From contig NW_024067677.1 in assembly GCF_009389715.1 (NCBI RefSeq), positions 1,612,001-1,676,000 of the forward strand: a stretch of DNA of 64,000 bases. The letters are read 5' to 3'. Positions 38,701 to 49,270 of this stretch are shown in pieces (positions within the stretch are counted from its first letter, which is position 1; every line of letters begins with the position of its first letter). Source of the DNA: Phoenix dactylifera (Eukaryota; Streptophyta; Magnoliopsida; Arecales; Arecaceae). Position numbers and translations under genes: made by a program. A model generated the notes under the pieces. The model made no database searches. It had not been told where the DNA came from and saw only the letters and a list, made by a program, of their open reading frames with translations.

Positions 38701-38951
38701 CTTCATGTTGATGCTGTGATGACACATTATGATGAAGTTTTTAGGCTCAAAAGCATCGGTACAAAGTCTGATGTCTTCCACATGCTTTCAGGCATGTGGA
38801 CAACCCCTACAGAGAGGTGTTTCATGTGGTTGGGGGGATTCAGATCATCTGAACTTTTAAAGGTAATTATTAGAATTTCTTTTAGGCTTTTAGCATATAT
38901 TACCATTGCAAATATAGCTTATTGCATATATATCGTCTGAAAATCACTATT

Positions 38952-38996
<45 letters not shown>

Positions 38997-40167
38997 TTAT
39001 ATCATCAAATTTTGGCTAATAAAATTAATAAAAAACCATTTTGAGCATCATTCGGCACTATTACCCTTTTACTTTAAGGCCTTTAAAATTTAACATTCAA
39101 TTTGTGTTGAAAAGAGCAATATTTTATATAAATTTTTCAACAGTATCAATGCAAAAGGATAAGAGACTCATTTTCTACTTTAAATGGTTATTTATTAATA
39201 TATTAAAAAAAATCTAGTAGAGAGATTTATACAAAAGCAAGATGATTTAGGGTTGTGTATGCAAATAGTAATTTTTGGAGGGTAAATATGCAGTCAGCTA
39301 TATTAGTAAGCATATATGCAAAATAACCATTTCTTGGGTATTCTTAAACAGAAACTAGAATTACGAATCCTAGAAGTCGATGTTCTTTGAACGTCAAGTT
39401 GATTATTCTGAAAAATTTGCAGATACTAGCAAACCATCTTGAACCTTTGACAGATCAGCAGTTGATGGGTTTATGTAACCTTCAGCTGTCATCCCAACAG
39501 GCTGAGGATGCCTTGTCTCAGGGAATGGAAGCCTTGCAGCAATCTCTTTCAGATACCCTTGCTTCAGCTTCTCTTGGGCCATCTGCTGGTTCTGATAATG
39601 TTGCTAATTACATGGGCCAGATGGCGATTGCTATGAGCAAGCTAGGGACGCTAGAGAGCTTCCTTCGGCAGGTATGAGGCATACTTGACAATCAAAATGT
39701 CTTTTCTTACATCCTATTTTTTTTTGCTCTCTAAATGTAGAGAAGGGTCATAAACTTTCAAAAAGTTAGTTCTAGATATTTTTGTAGATGTTCTAAATTT
39801 CTTGTTTTCTCCTGACATTTGTGAATGATGTCCTTTAAGTTATAAAAGATATTATCAAGGCAATATTTTTCAAAATTCTGATAATATTCATTTTGAACTT
39901 GCTAAGAATCGTTACATGTGTATATGTATGTATATATAAATCTTTAGCATTTCTTCTAGTGATTTCTTGCATGTCTTCGGACGTAACCCTATTTGTATGA
40001 CAATATGCTTCTTTTCCTAGGCTGATCTTTTGCGGCAGCAGACCTTGCATCAAATGCATCGCATATTAACGACCCGTCAAGCAGCCCGTGCACTGCTGGC
40101 CATCAGTGACTACTTCTCTCGCCTTCGGGCACTTAGCTCTTTATGGCTGGCTCGCCCTAGGGATTAG
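23772..40167 (+). CDS. TGA-type bZIP transcription factor (TGA2/PERIANTHIA-like)
   Basis: A nuclear DNA-binding factor of the TGA family, which binds TGACG elements as dimers and in many members works with NPR1/BOP-type co-regulators (family knowledge). Sure exons: 24325-24495, 24599-24676, 24749-24808, 28759-28836, 28939-28996, 38591-38862, 39423-39671, 40021-40167. Phases join without a stop, giving 369 residues from the ATG at 24328. Three further exons (23772-23810, 23980-24038, 24147-24216) have GT-AG borders and matching phases, extending it to about 426 residues; this N-terminus is tentative. Exon 24749-24808 holds the basic region (NREAARKSR) and the next exon the leucine zipper. The last three exons form the DOG1-type domain, ending WLARPRD. 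All introns are GT-AG except that after 28836, which starts GC. Introns of 3,950 and 9,594 bases are full of TE relics. The DOG1 domain resembles the PERIANTHIA and TGA2 groups; I do not choose between them. Confidence 0.88.
27152..28918 (+). repeat. Source segment of a duplicated block (end of intron 3, exon 4, start of intron 4)
   Basis: This stretch is copied at 57002-58008 in the same orientation, except for the 0.74-kb insert at 27872-28610, which the copy lacks. It includes the whole leucine-zipper exon. Confidence 0.9.
27872..28610. mobile_element. 0.74-kb insertion in intron 3 of the TGA gene
   Basis: The copy at 57690 reads straight through (gtacaac-tgttctttcc). Here the same words are separated by GC-rich DNA, with tacaa on both sides (left catacaac, right gcgtacaaat), suggesting a five-base duplication. 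The left end ccatagtctgctgaaccgg and the reverse complement of ccagttcagtcggcttgg form an imperfect inverted repeat. The inside holds accggtacggtac motifs, a GAA/GGAAGA-rich tract (27960-28260) and CG-rich DNA. It encodes no transposase, so it is non-autonomous; the superfamily is unclear. Confidence 0.65.
29544..29592. repeat. Hairpin-forming inverted repeat
   Basis: agaaagagagcatg is followed after a short GC loop by catgctctcttttt, extended outward by gcaaaagg and tttttttgc. The stem is about 14 pairs with one mismatch plus weaker flanks. It sits in a repeat with ggtacc-type motifs, so it is more likely TE-derived than a microRNA gene. Confidence 0.5.
31020..31480 (-). repeat. Degenerate LTR, recurrent family copy 2 (inverted)
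   Basis: The reverse complement contains attataaatagagg, a gaaagaaaaaggg tract, ctactagtcatgtctatttt and cacacctagcg in the order seen in the copies at 41470-42120 and 18090-18690. No internal region is attached. Confidence 0.55.
32050..33960 (+). mobile_element. Decayed Tat-lineage LTR retrotransposon (LTR part plus gag)
   Basis: An LTR-like region with degenerate repeats of tggatggttat (32180-32310), a ctatatatt TATA-like box (32351) and the landmark ttgacttaagcatcagagggcc (32450-32475) occurs near the end of Tat LTRs, and again at 54563 and 63573. A primer-site-like ttggaaacaaggcg follows near 32579, and then gag. The gag relic spans 32602-33720 in several frames: the 151-codon frame 32783-33238 contains the KFKIPQFEHYDGTLDPIDYL stretch typical of this gag, and a histidine-rich YYQFHKDHEHNTEC knuckle lies near 33465. 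pol is absent. Confidence 0.65.
35101..35154 (+). repeat. Tandem repeat, 27 bp x 2
   Basis: Two copies of ataaatagttacctattgaa plus seven further bases, then a decayed third start. Confidence 0.7.
35560..36060 (+). repeat. Degenerate LTR, recurrent family copy 3
   Basis: It has gatcactagtctcaatag, ggagtaagatctaccatatc, cttgaaacgggccgatcaaag, ccactaggcatgactattta and ggtataaataaagg in the same order as copy 4 at 41470-42120. Confidence 0.55.
36106..36331. repeat. Perfect 16-bp palindrome and 48-bp tandem repeat
   Basis: ctaaatatggtacctt (36106-36121) and aaggtaccatatttag (36145-36160) are perfect inverted copies around 23 bases. A 48-base unit starting caagcatgagct is repeated at 36236 and 36284. 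gagctcaagcttgagc-type words surround both. It is probably one non-autonomous element. Confidence 0.7.
38955..38994. repeat. AT microsatellite in intron 6 of the TGA gene
   Basis: About 20 uninterrupted AT units. Confidence 0.9.
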
Positions 40168-40759
40168 TACTAATTATATTTGTAAAGGGAATAGATAATA
40201 TATGATTAAGATGTAGGTGATGGCACAGTGGAGTAATTTTGATGGTGTGAGCAAACTGAGGAAGGGCCTCTTTGGAAGAAGGATGAATGTGCTTCATTGT
40301 TCTATTCTTCGATTTCATGCCTCATGATAACTATAATTAATGATTTATATAGATGCATTTGAGTTATAATGCTTATAATGCTTGATTGTCTTTGTTAAAA
40401 GTGCTGTATGCATGTGCAAGGACTGTGCTAGTTTAAGTAATGTCTTCTAATTCATCAGAAACGGACAGTAGTGCCATTTTAAACTATAGAAACTACTCCC
40501 ACAAACAAATGTAAGAACTGCTTTGTCAGCGTAGAATGTATTCTTTAACGTTGTCATCAGTCAATGGAGCAGTCTTTAGACACACTGAACAACACTAATT
40601 CACATGATAGATTTGGAAAAATACATGCATACATGAAGAATTCGAGATCACAATCTGACTTATCATCAAAATCCTCCTTAGATGCTAAAAAATATATCAA
40701 AAATAAATAGTACCTCAAAAATTAAGTTGGAGATGGTGAGTAAGGTGGCGAAGCCGGCG

Positions 40760-41310
40760 ATGGAGGAGTTGTTGGAGAAGGAGAGATGATGGACTGATAA
40801 TTCAGACAACGGAGTTGGTGGTAGAGCAGGGGCCAATGATTAAGGCGCGGCAAAGCCAGGAGTGGAGAAAGAGAAGCCCTCACACCAAGGGTTCCGATGG
40901 CAGAGTAGGGGAGTGGCCAAGGTGATGCAGATGGTTCGAGTGGAGGCGTTGGAGAAAAAGGAGATGGGGGAGGTGAAGATGGTGGTGGAGGAGGAACCCT
41001 CACACCTAGGTTCCAGTGGTGGAGTAAGGGGATGGTAGAGGTGGTGGAGATGGTTCGGATGAAGGAAGAGGAGAAGGAGATAAAGGATGTGAAGCCGACG
41101 GGGGACAAGGAGGAGCCCTCTTACCTAGGGTTCTCATGGCGATGTAAGGGGGTGGCGGAGGTGGTGGAGATGGCTTTGGCGAAGGAGGAGAAGGAGATAG
41201 GAGAGGTGAAGCATATAAGGGAGAAAGAGGAGCCCTCATTTTGGTTTCGGGTGGCAGAGCAAAGTATGGGGGAGTTGATGCCTTCGGACAAGGAGAGTGG
41301 GATCCATTAA
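40760..41310. repeat. GGA-rich tandem repeat, about four units of 117-120 bp
   Basis: The phrase ccctca/ccctct followed by a cctagg-like word recurs at 40877, 40997, 41116 and 41233. The intervening DNA is rich in gtggtggagatgg and gaggagaaggagat. On the - strand this yields long Pro/Ser-rich frames, which I regard as composition artefacts. Confidence 0.65.
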
Positions 41311-41469
41311 GGCCGACAAAGAGGAGTGCACGTGGCGAAGAAGAGAAGAGTTCTGTGAGGGTGATCCACGGGTGGCAAAGGTGAGGTGGGGAGGAGAAGA
41401 GCGAGCAAAGGGTACAAGCTTCAAGGATTCGATGAGGGAAAGCAAAGTGCACATAGCAAAGGAGAGTGA

Positions 41470-42150
41470 TCTAGAAAGATCACTAGACTTGATGTTGACT
41501 ACTTTGATAACTATGATTAGGGCTGGATAGGGTCCAAAAGTAAGATCCACTACATCGGAACCCAAGTCACAAGCCAAATTTTCGAACGGCTATAACTTGG
41601 TCATACAATTCTCGATTGAAATTATCTTCATTTTTGAAATTAGCTAACTTTTTGATATCTATGACATGGCACTACATACTTCCATATGGAGCAATCAGAA
41701 CCAAATTCCATCGTTTGGACTTTGAAATGGATCGATCAAACTGCAAGTTTTCTGTTTGGAAAAGACTTTCACCAAACGTATCTCCCAATCTGAGAAAAAT
41801 CAAGCATAGAGACAAAAAACAAAATTGATGTAGAAGTTGAGATCTATCTTCTATAGAATATGGATTTTTCGAGTTTATTTCTACTAGTCATATCTATTTT
41901 AGGAAAGAGACTCCTATTAGAATTAGGAAGAGAAATCTTATTTGAATTATATAAGGGCGGACCTTGCCATTATAAATAAAGGCTATATACCTTAATTTTA
42001 GGTTCGTCAATGAAAGAAAAGGGGGACCTAAATCTTATTTTTGAAATTTATCCATCTTTTTCTAATTTTTGTTTTGAGAGATTCGTGCTGAGCGAGTTGA
42101 GAAAATTCTTACTTCTCTTATATCGGATCAAAGAGGAGAGTAGTAAAAAA
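41470..42150 (+). repeat. Degenerate LTR, recurrent family copy 4 (best preserved)
   Basis: It begins near gagtgatctagaaagatcactagac, contains ctactagtcatatctatttta (about 41880-41900) and ccattataaataaagg (TATA-like, about 41971), and ends in the region gagttgagaaaattcttac..gatcaaagagg near 42140. No primer site or gag follows, so a solo LTR or relic is likely. Confidence 0.6.
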
Positions 42151-42649
42151 AAATTGGGGGTGCGCGGCTTTGAGTGGTGAAAGGGTCGGAGTCAAATTTT
42201 TGGGACACGTGGCCCAAGAATTATGCCCATGATAAATCCAAGTCCATAAACAGAAACACAGGGTTTTACCCACACATCGAGGTGTCTGTTGGTACATTTC
42301 AATATCTAGCTATAGTTATGTAAATCCGTTAGCACCTACCTAGAATTTTGTTGATGGATTACAATTATCTGCTAGCACAATTTAAGCCTTTTAATCACGG
42401 ATGGTGAACTTTGTAGCTAATAATATAGAACTGCCGGTAAAAACCTGAAATATATTGATGTATTTGTCTTTATAAGCAAAAGCATCCATGGCAAATATCC
42501 ATTTTCTTGTCGAGAAAGCAAATGACCAAGATATTTGGGAACTTTCTATCACATGTGGTTTGCTATATTAAGCTGTGTGTGTGGTTTAATTTTCGGTCTT
42601 ATGAGACATGTGAGACTAGAATGGTTCGGCTCAGGTCCAATATCGGATG

Positions 42650-43652
42650 CCTCAAACAAGACTGGGACATAAAGCATGATTTTAATTGCCATTAGAACAT
42701 TTGCACATCTGGTGAGAGGTGTTCATGTGCATTGTTTGGCTGGGTTTGAGGGTGCACAAGCCTCTACATGCCACCAATACCAGCAAGATCAGCAAAACTT
42801 GTTATAGAATTTTGCAAATACTTCGAGTAATTCTACTAGATAGATATATACAACTATTTTACCCTCTCAATTACCCATTCAAATTGACAAGAAGAGATGG
42901 TGCAGTCCACGATTACAAGCTGGATCATTTACGGATGGTCCTTGGTGCCGCTCCAGCGCCGGAGCATATATGTGGGTAAAGGAGTGTGATAACCTTTTTC
43001 AAATTAATTATTTATTAAATGCCCCTTCTCATCAATGTAAATTTCGTCCATAATTGGCAATGCCCAGCCCAGTTTAAGCTCAAGATGATTTTGTTTGTGG
43101 CTTGGGAAATTAGTGTCATTATATAGTATTGCTCCAAAAAAGAAGTTGGGAATGTTAGATACCTCAACAGAAGTTGCAACAAGATGTTGATGCTCATCGT
43201 TGACATGATATCTAAAAGTTTTTTTGGCTAGATATAAAAAATTAATGCTGGCCTTAAATTTTCTCCAACGACACACTATGCACACCTTTTCCTCCCCAGG
43301 AACCAGAGAGCACAAGAACAGAATATTTGGAACGTCTTTATCATATATTGAGTTTACCATATGCTGCATGGGTAGTTAAATTACGTTCTTATTGGAGGCT
43401 AGACTGGTTCCTTCGGGATCGGATGCCTCAAACGAGTGGATTATTGTTGCTGGACCCAATAATTCTACCTAATTCATATAGGTGGTCCTTAAATCAATTT
43501 GATTTGTTGGTTTCTAATGCTCGAGCCGTGCTCGAGCCGCAAGTGAAATTTATTGTCCAGGGATTTGGCTTTAGAAGATTGGGTTGCCTTGGAACTTGCT
43601 ATCTCTGCCTCGCGGATCCTATCAACGATGGCTGTTTAAAGTACTGTACATT
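42650..43652 (+). repeat. Source segment of a duplicated block, left part
   Basis: It matches 55394-56359 in order and orientation with modest divergence and a 44-base gap near 42905. It contains open frames of 121 codons (- strand, 43004-43369) and 124 codons (+ strand, 43327-43701) with no recognised family; the copy does not keep the first one open. It probably is the 3' flank of the DUF247 gene before the CACTA insertion. Confidence 0.85.
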
Positions 43653-46600
43653 AAACACTCGGATCCTAAAAAGCTTGATAGTAGACTTCCAGCTCTATTG
43701 ATGGGCTGCCCCAATTCGTTGCATCGGATGATAATCTTCTCACCCGGAGGAAGCTTCCACACATCCTTTGCTTGAGTGGGTCCCCGTCTCGTCCTCACCG
43801 TCCCTTGTCCATCTATTAAAATTAAATAAAATATGTCTTAAAAAGTTGAAGACAAATATGAACATAAAATATGAACTTTAAATCGAATTACCCTGGATCC
43901 GGAGCTCATCCTCCGGGCAATCAGCAGGAGGCTCGCGCTGAGATCCTGACTCGTGCTGCTGGTGCTCACATGGCTGCTGGGACTGCAGGAACTGATCAGA
44001 AGTAGATCCCACCTGAGAATGCTGGAACTCCACATCTCTAAATCGTCTCCCTCGGGGCATATTGTTACCTGGTATGCACAAAAAAGAATCAATATTTGGT
44101 TAAATGATAAATTTATACTAAATTTCATATTGCTACCCGGTCCTCCCATCTTTAGCTGCGGATCTCTTGATGTTAAACTGCTAACAAACAAAAATAGGAT
44201 CATCAACACCATCAATCAAACACATTTATAATCTAACACTTACTATCAAACTATCAACCTGAACTATCAAACTAGTTGCTCAACATCTCCTGGTTTATAA
44301 TCTAACACTTACTAACTGCTGCCGTACCTGGATGAAGATCCATAAAGAATTGAAACAACGAAGTCTTGTTGTACGCGAGATGAAAGTGAGCAGCCTATTA
44401 ATTTCCATAGAGTTCTCAAGACATAAGATTCAAAAGATTCTCTTGGGTTCCCATTCCACTAGTCCAAAAGATTTCAAATGTTTTTCCAAGTTATACACTT
44501 TGATGATAATATTATGAATGAAAGTAGTACTACATTTAGATGACCACATGCAATTGAACATAAAAAGAAACAAACTACATTCCATAAATTATAAGTCAAC
44601 TGTACTGGTCTCTACATTGCCATGGACCTCTATTTAAGTACTGGTTCTTCACAACAACATGTTCTACATTCTCTACTACATTCTCTACTTCCACCCATTG
44701 TCTCAAAAAGTGGTCGCTGCACCTACTATAGCAGCTGCCATAGTGATTTTGACCCAAAATTGCTACACTAAGCTTCATTGGGACTCTGTGGCACTTGGGT
44801 AAAAGTTGCCGAATATATCAAGAAAAAACATGCTATAGCAGCTGCTACACTACATGCTCAAGGCAAGCACTTTATTCCATAAGGGTAGCACCAGTTCCCT
44901 AATGGACTGGTCCAGCAATTATATATCAAATCAGCTGGACTAAGAGTTTGTTTGGAACAAGGGTTGGTTTAATGCTTTGTGCCCTTACCAAACGAATGTT
45001 GGTACTGGGTGCATGATGTTTATAACTTTGCCTTTAATATTTAATTATTTTTGAACAAAATATTTAGTGAAAAATATTGACATGTTTAAGTAGCCTGTCA
45101 TAATTACTATATTATGAAGGTTACCTTTACATGAGATTATAAACTATATTTATATCATAATTACTAAAACTTATGTGATCTGAATCACTCCGATTAGCAA
45201 AAGTGATTATGCGTTTGGAATCTGGTTTAGGTACTAGAAAGAGATCTTTTAGAACGTTTGCTGTCCTTTGACCAAGCTGCAATAAGTCACCAAATCAAGC
45301 ACACTGAGATGAATTTAGCAAGAAAGGGAAGAAGATAATATCTTGGTGAAATGATAATATCCACTATCAATGTCAAGGAAAAGATCATGTGTCACAAATC
45401 AATATTAAAAAGGTAAAGAATCTTATTACTGTGATTTGAAAGAAACCCAATATCATGTGATCTGAATGTTTACTAAGGAACATGATATAAGACAACAAAC
45501 TTTCTTGATCTAAAGGATGTATCAGCTAGATCGGTTACTTTATTGATATTGTAACTAGCCATGAAAGACATATTGTACCTTTACAATTTAAATCATGTGT
45601 AAATTTATTGATGCCAGTCTACACAACATTTTTATTGGTACATATTGCTAAACAATATTTTCTAAATATCATTTGGTTGTTTTATTATTTGAAAAGTTCA
45701 TCAATTAATCATGGTCTACCGGTGCCACAATAGAAGAAAGCCAGATCATCAAGTAAGCATGCAAGGTATAAGATCTTGGTCTTATAAGATCATGGAGAGT
45801 CAGGGGAGTTACAAGCCTTTGAGTCTTGGGCGCCTTGCTGCACTTCTTGCCTGCAACAGATATCGACAAGCATGCCATATTCGAAGATTCAAGGTCAAAA
45901 ATTGAAGACTGACAATAATAGGTCCACAAAACAACAACAACAACATCATAAAACCATGCTACAGAAGTTATAATAAGACCATATTCAACACTTATCAATG
46001 CAAGTTCTCAGAAAAGTACTGGTAAATACCGTAAAAAATAAAAGGCATGACTAATGCATTACTATACTAATCAACTGATGAACATACACAAACATGCACA
46101 TACATGTGGGACTGTGATATTTCAATGTCCCTGTGCTGCCCATCCATTTTTAGCTCCTTTATTATAATTGTGATTTAAATGTTTAGTCTTGTAAATACAG
46201 CCTATTCATTACATAAAATTGTGAGGAGTATTTATGTCATTTAATCAAGAAGGTGGGAGCAATGCAGTTTGTTTTCAAATTGAGTGCTCTTTCAGAAGAA
46301 ATGACTTCCCTGTAAACAAACTTTCCTCAGGGAGGTCCAATTCAGAGATTACTCTGAATCAAGAGAGCTGGAAAACTTCAGAAAACTCTTTAATGAAGGA
46401 TTCATGAGTGACATCCATTATTTAAGTTGTATCTTCCGTTGTCCCTAACAGCTTCTCACACTCTCAAAGTTGGCTACGTGACACAGCTGCATGACTCTTA
46501 AAGAGCATACGAGTCTTACAGAACGAACAATATTTCAATTACACCCAAAATTTAAACCAAACATATAATAGCAATAAGAATTCAGTTAAATATTTTCATC

Positions 46601-47422
46601 ATTAATAAATAGTAAAATTTGTTCAACTACATAATGCAAATGTTCATCATATACATGGGGTATATGATGAAGCACAATAAAAAACACAGTGAAACTACAC
46701 TGTGTTTCACTGGATCCGGGACTGTGACTTCTAAATGATTAATAAAAAAAGATTCGAGGCACTGAATTGCAATAAATTTGTGTTTCAACCAGAATAATCA
46801 ACCAATTTGTGTTTCTTGAACCCCAAGTTGAGAAAGGGAATTTTGTGATATGAAGAGAAAAAAAAGTACATGAGAAAAGAAAAATAACCTTGAGAGCAGA
46901 GAGAGCCTGTTCGATTTGATCGGCAGAGAAACCTTCGAGCAGAGCTTGTCGTAGATGGTCCGGAGCCTCTTCGCTTTTTGAGCTTGTCGTAGGTGGCCGG
47001 TCGCTCGGTGCCGGAGACGAGAGAGGAGGATGCGGATGGTCGCTTGCCGCCGGAGAGGAGAGAGGACGAGAGGAGCTTGGCGTCGGACGTCGCTCGGCGC
47101 CGGAGAGGACAAGGGTCGGTCGGTCGCTCGTCGTCGGAGAGGAGGGAGGAGGAGCCAGAGGAGCTAGGGCTTGATCGATCGGGATGCAAAATGAGGAGGA
47201 GAGGGGTGGCCACTGGTTTTGATGTGAATTTGACTTTTGACGACGCTTATACGCGTCGTTTTAGGCCGGAATATACGACGACGCTAATAAGCGTCGTCTA
47301 TTCCTAAGAATTACCGACGCTTAATAAAAGCGTCGGCAAATATTTGGGCGGTGAACTTTTTTCCGACGCTTTCTCCTAGCGTCGGTAGAAAAGCGTCGGG
47401 AAAAGACCATTTTCCTGTAGTG
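43653..47422 (-). mobile_element. CACTA insertion (3.77 kb) absent from the duplicated copy
   Basis: The right end is canonical: TGTAGTG at 47416-47422 preceded by about 200 bases of CGACGCTT/AAGCGTCG motifs in both orientations. att flanks both sides (43650-43652 and 47423-47425), the three-base duplication expected of CACTA elements. The copy at 56360 reads gtacattcgatctc without the insert. The left end (aaacactcgg) has only CACT, so it is eroded or rearranged. On the - strand near the right end a GC-rich frame (46785-47213) could be a first exon, and a 67-codon frame at 43878-44081 begins after an ATG. No transposase core is recognisable. Confidence 0.7.
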
Positions 47423-47836
47423 ATTCGATCTCGTTGACAGCTGACAGCAAATTTTTATGGACATACCGCAAGTTGAGGGACGGCTGAATCTGATAGCCTA
47501 ATGTTTTGTACCTGGAGAGTTGTATTCAATCAAAAATAAAGAGCTCTTACCCTTCAATTGTTGCTTCATTTAGTAAGGCACCAGAGTGACTTTTCTTGAT
47601 TGATTTGAGTTGCCGAGGTATTGCACTACATAGCAACATGATTCAACACATAAATCATACGAGAGACTTAACCAGACACGCAACAACAATAGCTATAATC
47701 AGAATCGAACACTATGACAAAGCACACTATCCTGAAGAGCAGGATTGACTTTTGCTCGTTTGCAAACAGAACAGGATTCAAATTTCTTTTCAGCACTTAG
47801 CCATGATATGCTGAGGATGACAGCCACCGTGGCTGA

Positions 47837-49270
47837 TCACCTTTTGTAGTAATCTAAAATAGCGTAGACTGATTGGAGAATAGTGAGTCCAAGGAGTACG
47901 ACAGCTGCTACTAATGAAATGATCGTCCATGGATTGCTGAAATAGTCGTGCACAAGTTTGGCGCGCCACCTAGGCCATCTCGACTCGCAGTAAGTGTTCA
48001 AGCCCTCGCACACATCCGCAAGGTAGCTTCGTCCGGGAGAGAAAACAGCATGTCTGCTTAATTTGTTGAAGAGAGATGCAATGTCCGCGTCATCTACAGT
48101 ATACGGTTGAATAATCCCTTCCCGGTGGAGCAACTCCACATCTCTTGAGGTGTCGATGATGCCATCCATGAACACGGTATATTCAGTGACATCCATCCCG
48201 TGTCTCCAGCTACATTGCTCCAAAGCAATCAGGTTTGCAAAAAACGAGTTCGTGGTCCCATCAACACTAATGGCCGGGATTTTCAACACCCCCTGATCCT
48301 CACAGAACGTAATGTCTAGAAAGCTACTTGCTGACTTCACCTCGATTTTCACTCCAGCCTCTGCAAGTCTAGTAATGGGGCGCAGGGCCCCAGGGCTTCT
48401 CCCTGAAAGCGAAGAATTGCTACGGCACGGCAACACCTTGGAGAGACAAGCCCTAGTCCTGTCGATTATTAGGGATAAAGCAGAATAAGTAGTCCTTGAT
48501 CCATTACTGTCGCTTGTTGTGCTGGACACGTCTGATCTTGGGAAGCCCCGGATCCATCGGTGGAACAAGTGGAGTAAATGATCCACATCGAAGCCTTCGG
48601 CCGGCAGCTCTGGATCTCGATCTTCCCGACACAGTGATCCAAATTGATAGAACCTATAGATGACAGCATTCAGAAGGCGGGAGCTATCCCACCCTGGCAT
48701 CCCCAGTGTTTCGAGGAGGTGCTGGACAATGAAATACGGAAGTTGATTTTCTAGCAGCATCAGGTCTACAAAAATATTAAAATCGAACCACCAGTTACCG
48801 TGGACAAGCGAACTGAGCTCCTCCGCTTGCAGATCCTTGTTTAATATTTGAACGAGGAAACATCCATCAAGTAGCAGCATCTCCACAAACTGATCGCTAC
48901 CCATATCGATCACTTCCGAGTAGCAATCCCGAGCCCGATTCTCCAAATCCTTTATCTTTGTTAGGCCCTCGTTTTTTCCCCCGTTTGGAACTTTGGAGAG
49001 GTAGTGGTGCAGTAGCCGCCACTTGAGTCCCTCCATGGCCTTCAAGTCCTCCTTGTCATGATGGTAAGGCCCGATGGAGACCAGTTTTGGCTCGTAGGCA
49101 AGCTCATTGCCACGCCGCAACGTCGGGGGGACTCTGAAAATGGTTGGCCCAGTAGGGGGTTTTCTGTGCAAGGACTCGCGCGCTCTATCTTGGACAGATT
49201 CCAACCATGCTGTATTGATGTTCAAGCGGACATGTTGGTTGGCTTCTCCCGATGGTCTTCTTCCATTCAT
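47837..49270 (-). CDS. DUF247 protein (UPF0481 family)
   Basis: A single-exon gene of 477 codons, the normal length for this plant-specific family. After a short leader the domain starts near residue 44 (FRVPPTLR, then PKLVSIGPYHH). The family landmarks DGCFLVQIL, DLMLLENQLPYF, a degenerate internal loop and FFANLIALEQC appear in the usual order. The C-terminus has the hallmark YFSNPWTIISL followed by a hydrophobic segment (about residues 448-471) and a short basic tail, so a membrane anchor is likely. Biochemical function is unknown. Members sit at the grass S and Z self-incompatibility loci (family knowledge), which does not imply that role here. The frame is clean. Its 3' end and flank are copied at 56360-56956, and parts of its 5' flank recur at 49860-49910 and 50340-50750. 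Confidence 0.92.
   Translation of the reverse strand: MNGRRPSGEANQHVRLNINTAWLESVQDRARESLHRKPPTGPTIFRVPPTLRRGNELAYEPKLVSIGPYHHDKEDLKAMEGLKWRLLHHYLSKVPNGGKNEGLTKIKDLENRARDCYSEVIDMGSDQFVEMLLLDGCFLVQILNKDLQAEELSSLVHGNWWFDFNIFVDLMLLENQLPYFIVQHLLETLGMPGWDSSRLLNAVIYRFYQFGSLCREDRDPELPAEGFDVDHLLHLFHRWIRGFPRSDVSSTTSDSNGSRTTYSALSLIIDRTRACLSKVLPCRSNSSLSGRSPGALRPITRLAEAGVKIEVKSASSFLDITFCEDQGVLKIPAISVDGTTNSFFANLIALEQCSWRHGMDVTEYTVFMDGIIDTSRDVELLHREGIIQPYTVDDADIASLFNKLSRHAVFSPGRSYLADVCEGLNTYCESRWPRWRAKLVHDYFSNPWTIISLVAAVVLLGLTILQSVYAILDYYKR

Noticed and set aside
40722..41577. Pro/Ser-rich frames of up to 148 codons on the - strand
   Set aside because: They arise from the GGA-rich tandem array and resemble no extensin signature with a signal peptide or SPPPP regularity.
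43004..43701. 121-codon (-) and 124-codon (+) frames in the DUF247 flank
   Set aside because: No family recognised and they overlap on opposite strands. In the copy the - strand frame is interrupted, and the + strand frame runs in part over DNA removed at the CACTA border.
46785..47213. 142-codon GC-rich frame (-) near the CACTA right end as a host gene
   Set aside because: It overlaps other open frames on both strands and lies inside the CACTA insert. At best it is a first exon of the element.
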